Positions 61,393 to 64,000 of a stretch of DNA of 64,000 nucleotides are shown one piece after another; position 1 is the stretch's first letter, and the number at the start of each line of letters is the position of its first letter. The position numbers and the translations under genes are program-made. The DNA comes from Bacteroidales bacterium (GTDB lineage: Bacteria > Bacteroidota > Bacteroidia > Bacteroidales > Bacteroidaceae): the NCBI GenBank assembly GCA_004555245.1, contig SFIS01000011.1, forward strand, positions 1 to 64,000, written 5' to 3'. The notes beneath the pieces were generated by a model. That model ran no database searches, was not told the DNA's origin, and was given only the letters and a program-made list of their open reading frames with translations.

Positions 61393-62463
61393 ATGAAAAA
61401 AGTACTATCTGTTCTTCTTGTGGCATTGCTGTGTGCCACATTCATTTCGTGCAGCTCGTCAAACGACGATGAGGTTTCGACAGACCTTAATGAGCTTAAC
61501 TTTGCCGGGACATCTGGCGACGTAGTGGTTCTGAGCATTCACAGCAACACGAACTGGACAATCAGCGGCGTGCCTTCGTGGCTCAAGGCTTCTTCGACAA
61601 ATGGAACAGGGAATGCCAGTGTCACATTCACCACGACAAGTGCCAACAACTCCTCGGCAGAACGGACTGCTGACATCTTCGTTCAGGCAGGCGAAGCAAG
61701 CAAGAGCGTTCATGTACGGCAGGAAGGCCTGAACGTCTCGAACTGTGACGTCACGCCGAACCTGATGATTACTCTGGCGAATGATTTCGCTTGTGACTTC
61801 AACTGTGACGAAGAAGTGAAATATTTCTACATAGCGAGAGCGACATCTGCCTGGGACGACCGTATGACAGAAGAGGAAATCATAGACAAACTGAAATCCG
61901 ACCCCGACAACCGTCTTTCGCCTAACGACGACCTCGTGATTTCTTTCTCTGGTCTGACGCAGAAAACAAATTACTATCTCTATCTTATCGGCTTTGACAA
62001 GAACGGCAAACACGGCAACCTGACCAAGACGGAAATCAAGACCAAGTCTTCGACCAACCAGGCTCAGGCTTTTATCTCCAGCGTGCAATATAACACTACA
62101 CAGTGGAAGTGGACTACAAGCGTGAATGCATATTCTGACCACTATTACCAGTTCGTTGCCTGCAATGTCATAAATTCATCCAATACGTATTCAAAAGGCA
62201 TCATCGCATGGTATTTCAAGAACCAGCTGGACAGTAAGCCCTCTGATTTCTCTCCAATAAAGAATGGTGGCGCATGGACCTGTCCGCGCAACACGAATTA
62301 TGTTGACATAATGACGTGGGCTGTAGACTCCAACGGCGAGTTGTCCGGCATTGTCAACAGATATACCGGAACCATATCGGGAGTCAGCCAGAACACAGCG
62401 ATGGCATCTGAAGGAACTACGCCTCAGATGTGCAGGGCAAGAAAAGCTGATTTGATGAGATAG
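61393..62463 (+). CDS. BACON-domain lipoprotein
   Basis: 356 residues with a lipoprotein signal (LLVALLCATFISC, Cys at about residue 20) and Ser/Asn/Asp-rich export sequence after it. A BACON domain covers about residues 30-110 (ADIFVQAGEASKSVHVRQEG is its last strand pair), with the NTNWTISGVPSWL signature. The rest is fibronectin-like (GLTQKTNYYLYLIGFDKNGK). Such proteins sit on the cell surface and often bind glycans or accompany proteases. The M6 protease gene starts 52 bp downstream, so the two may be cotranscribed. Confidence 0.8.
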   Translation: MKKVLSVLLVALLCATFISCSSSNDDEVSTDLNELNFAGTSGDVVVLSIHSNTNWTISGVPSWLKASSTNGTGNASVTFTTTSANNSSAERTADIFVQAGEASKSVHVRQEGLNVSNCDVTPNLMITLANDFACDFNCDEEVKYFYIARATSAWDDRMTEEEIIDKLKSDPDNRLSPNDDLVISFSGLTQKTNYYLYLIGFDKNGKHGNLTKTEIKTKSSTNQAQAFISSVQYNTTQWKWTTSVNAYSDHYYQFVACNVINSSNTYSKGIIAWYFKNQLDSKPSDFSPIKNGGAWTCPRNTNYVDIMTWAVDSNGELSGIVNRYTGTISGVSQNTAMASEGTTPQMCRARKADLMR

Positions 62464-62515
62464 ATAACAAACGTGTGGGAATGGCATTGTCCGTTCCCGC
62501 ACTAAACCCGCTGTT

Positions 62516-64000
62516 ATGAGACTGATTGGAATTTCTGTTCTTTTATGCCTGTTTTCCCAAGCCTTGAGCCTTTATGCAGTGATAGCGCGTCCGGGAAAAA
62601 TAGCTGTTCTTTCAAGCGAAGGGCAACCTGTCATGATAACATTGCATGGAGACGAAAACTGCAAGTATGCCACGACGGAGGACGGATATACATTGTTAAA
62701 AAAAGGCGATACATGGTTTTATGCAATCGAGAGCCGGAACGGAGATGTCGTATGCTCCGAGAGAAGTCTTATTGACCATTCACGCATGAGCGGTGAGCAG
62801 GCGGAGTTTGTCGGAAGTCTGAAGAAAGGTCTCGTGCCATTCAAGAAAGACAATGCAACCAGGATGCCGGCAGCAGCGTTTGCGGGCAGCGGTCTAAAGA
62901 AGCCGGTGACAGGCGACAGGCATGTCTTGGTGATACTGATGGCATTCTCTGACTTGAATTTTGTGAAAACGCATGAAGATTTCAACCGGTTGTTTAATGA
63001 AACAGGTTACAAGGAGGACGGAGCAAACGGCAGTGTCAGCGACTACTACAGGAAAGTCTCTTACGGAAAGCTGAACCTAAAGGCCGATGTCATCGGTCCG
63101 TTCAAAGCGTCAAATCCGATGTCATATTATGGAGGCAATTACGGTGATGGCGGTCATGACCAGAATCCGTATGCGCTGTTTCTTGAGGCCATAGATTACG
63201 CCAAGTCAGCAGTGAGCTTGAAAGACTACGATTCTGACGGAGACGGATATATCGATAATGTTCACATCATCTTCGCCGGTTACGGAGAGGAGGCGGGAGC
63301 GTCATCAAACAGCATTTGGTCGCACCGTATGACTTTCAACGACATTCTCGTTGATGGCGTGCTGGTCAACGGGTATTCATGCAGCCCCGAACTTCGGGAG
63401 AAAAGCGGCAACGGCATATCACGCATCGGACCACCTTGCCACGAGATTGGACACGCTTTGGGCGCAATGGACTACTATGACACTAACTATGCTGACGAAG
63501 GACAATATCCAGGCACTGGCACTTGGGACATAATGGCTTCCGGCAGTTGGAACGATGGCGGCATATCACCTGCCACTTTCAATCCTTATGTCAAGATATA
63601 TGATTTCGGCTGGACAACAGCCCGCAATCTCGAAGAAGAACAAATGGTTAGCCTTGGAAGTGCCCTTTCGGAAAATGAGATATGCAAAATAGAAACAGGA
63701 GTCTATGGCGATTTCTATTTGTTGGAGAACCATAACGGAGAGAGTTATATGAGACACGAGCCGGGAGAAGGACTGCTCATTTTCCATATAGGTCCAGATT
63801 TGCAGTCTAAGGCAGCGTCAAACAAAATTAATTCCACATATCCCCAACAGTGCTATCCGGTCTGCGCTGCAAGCGAGTACAGGTCTCCTGCAAACGCGAG
63901 TTCCACTTATGGCAACATAAACAGCAGAGGATGCACTTTCCCGGGTTCTTCAGGAAAGACAGCCTTTTCAGCTGGAACTGTCCCTGCCACCGTCACATTT
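62516..64000 (+). CDS. M6-family zinc metalloprotease, cut by window end
   Basis: The frame is open from ATG 62516 to the last base (495 codons, no stop), so the gene continues beyond the window. A signal peptide (LIGISVLLCLFSQALSLYA) and a propeptide-like stretch lead to the catalytic domain. The zinc motif HEIGHALGAMD is at residues 309-319, preceded by YDSDGDGYIDNVHIIFAG and followed by TGTWDIMASGSWN, the Met-turn. This matches secreted immune-inhibitor-A-like M6 peptidases; several in Prevotella and relatives are exported by the type IX system. Substrate unknown. Confidence 0.9.
   Translation, partial: MRLIGISVLLCLFSQALSLYAVIARPGKIAVLSSEGQPVMITLHGDENCKYATTEDGYTLLKKGDTWFYAIESRNGDVVCSERSLIDHSRMSGEQAEFVGSLKKGLVPFKKDNATRMPAAAFAGSGLKKPVTGDRHVLVILMAFSDLNFVKTHEDFNRLFNETGYKEDGANGSVSDYYRKVSYGKLNLKADVIGPFKASNPMSYYGGNYGDGGHDQNPYALFLEAIDYAKSAVSLKDYDSDGDGYIDNVHIIFAGYGEEAGASSNSIWSHRMTFNDILVDGVLVNGYSCSPELREKSGNGISRIGPPCHEIGHALGAMDYYDTNYADEGQYPGTGTWDIMASGSWNDGGISPATFNPYVKIYDFGWTTARNLEEEQMVSLGSALSENEICKIETGVYGDFYLLENHNGESYMRHEPGEGLLIFHIGPDLQSKAASNKINSTYPQQCYPVCAASEYRSPANASSTYGNINSRGCTFPGSSGKTAFSAGTVPATVTF

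Overview
The window is 64 kb of a Bacteroidales chromosome, most like Prevotella or a close relative. Several promoters fit the Bacteroidetes pattern (TTTG, 19-20 bp, TAnnTTTG). The order mnmG-apt-uvrC-dtd, the fumarate reductase trio, the flexirubin-type pigment cluster, the DUF6377 regulator, GH32 with a DUF4980-like front end and secreted proteins with type IX-like tails point the same way. No tRNA, rRNA, CRISPR array or intact insertion sequence was seen. Two full parS-like sites beside mnmG suggest the left end lies near the replication origin.

Layout. 0-5.5 kb, minus strand: mnmG, apt, uvrC, dtd, with parS sites on both sides of apt. 5.5-9.3 kb, plus: sdhC-sdhA-sdhB from a strong promoter to a strong terminator. 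9.3-10.1 kb: gene remnants, including the C-terminal end of a cytosine-5 DNA methyltransferase. 10.2-37.7 kb: one long plus-strand biosynthetic cluster of 28 genes behind a perfect Bacteroidetes promoter. 37.8 kb: a BASS-family transporter. 38.8-47.0 kb: a small glycan locus (DUF6377 regulator, TonB-dependent-receptor-like barrel, GH32 broken by a frameshift, GH36) that suggests raffinose-family or sucrose-type sugars. 47.4-51.5 kb: a four-helix-bundle protein, a hemerythrin-LuxR regulator and a divergent TonB-dependent receptor. 52-54 kb: a repeat-rich secreted protein. 54.5-59.4 kb: flavin reductase-rubredoxin fusion, mutS and a polysaccharide flippase. 59.5-59.9 kb: a near-mirror pair of structured RNA candidates. 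59.9-64 kb: an AT-rich secreted protein, a BACON lipoprotein and an M6 metalloprotease cut by the window end.

The main system is the hybrid aryl polyene / dialkylresorcinol (flexirubin-type) cluster. An AMP-ligase and acyl carrier proteins would load an aromatic starter. A ketosynthase/chain-length-factor pair, further ketosynthases, a FabG reductase and two hotdog dehydratases would build the polyene. DarB and DarA would make the dialkylresorcinol head group. A BtrH-like transferase is a candidate for joining the two halves. LolA-like, MMPL and flippase-like proteins and up to five acyltransferases would handle transfer and export to the outer membrane. The most notable detail is that the two dehydratases carry complementary halves of the catalytic His/Glu dyad, which suggests an obligate heterodimer. 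The least explained signal is the mirrored RNA pair at 59.58-59.86 kb, whose arms each fold into a hairpin with compensating base changes.
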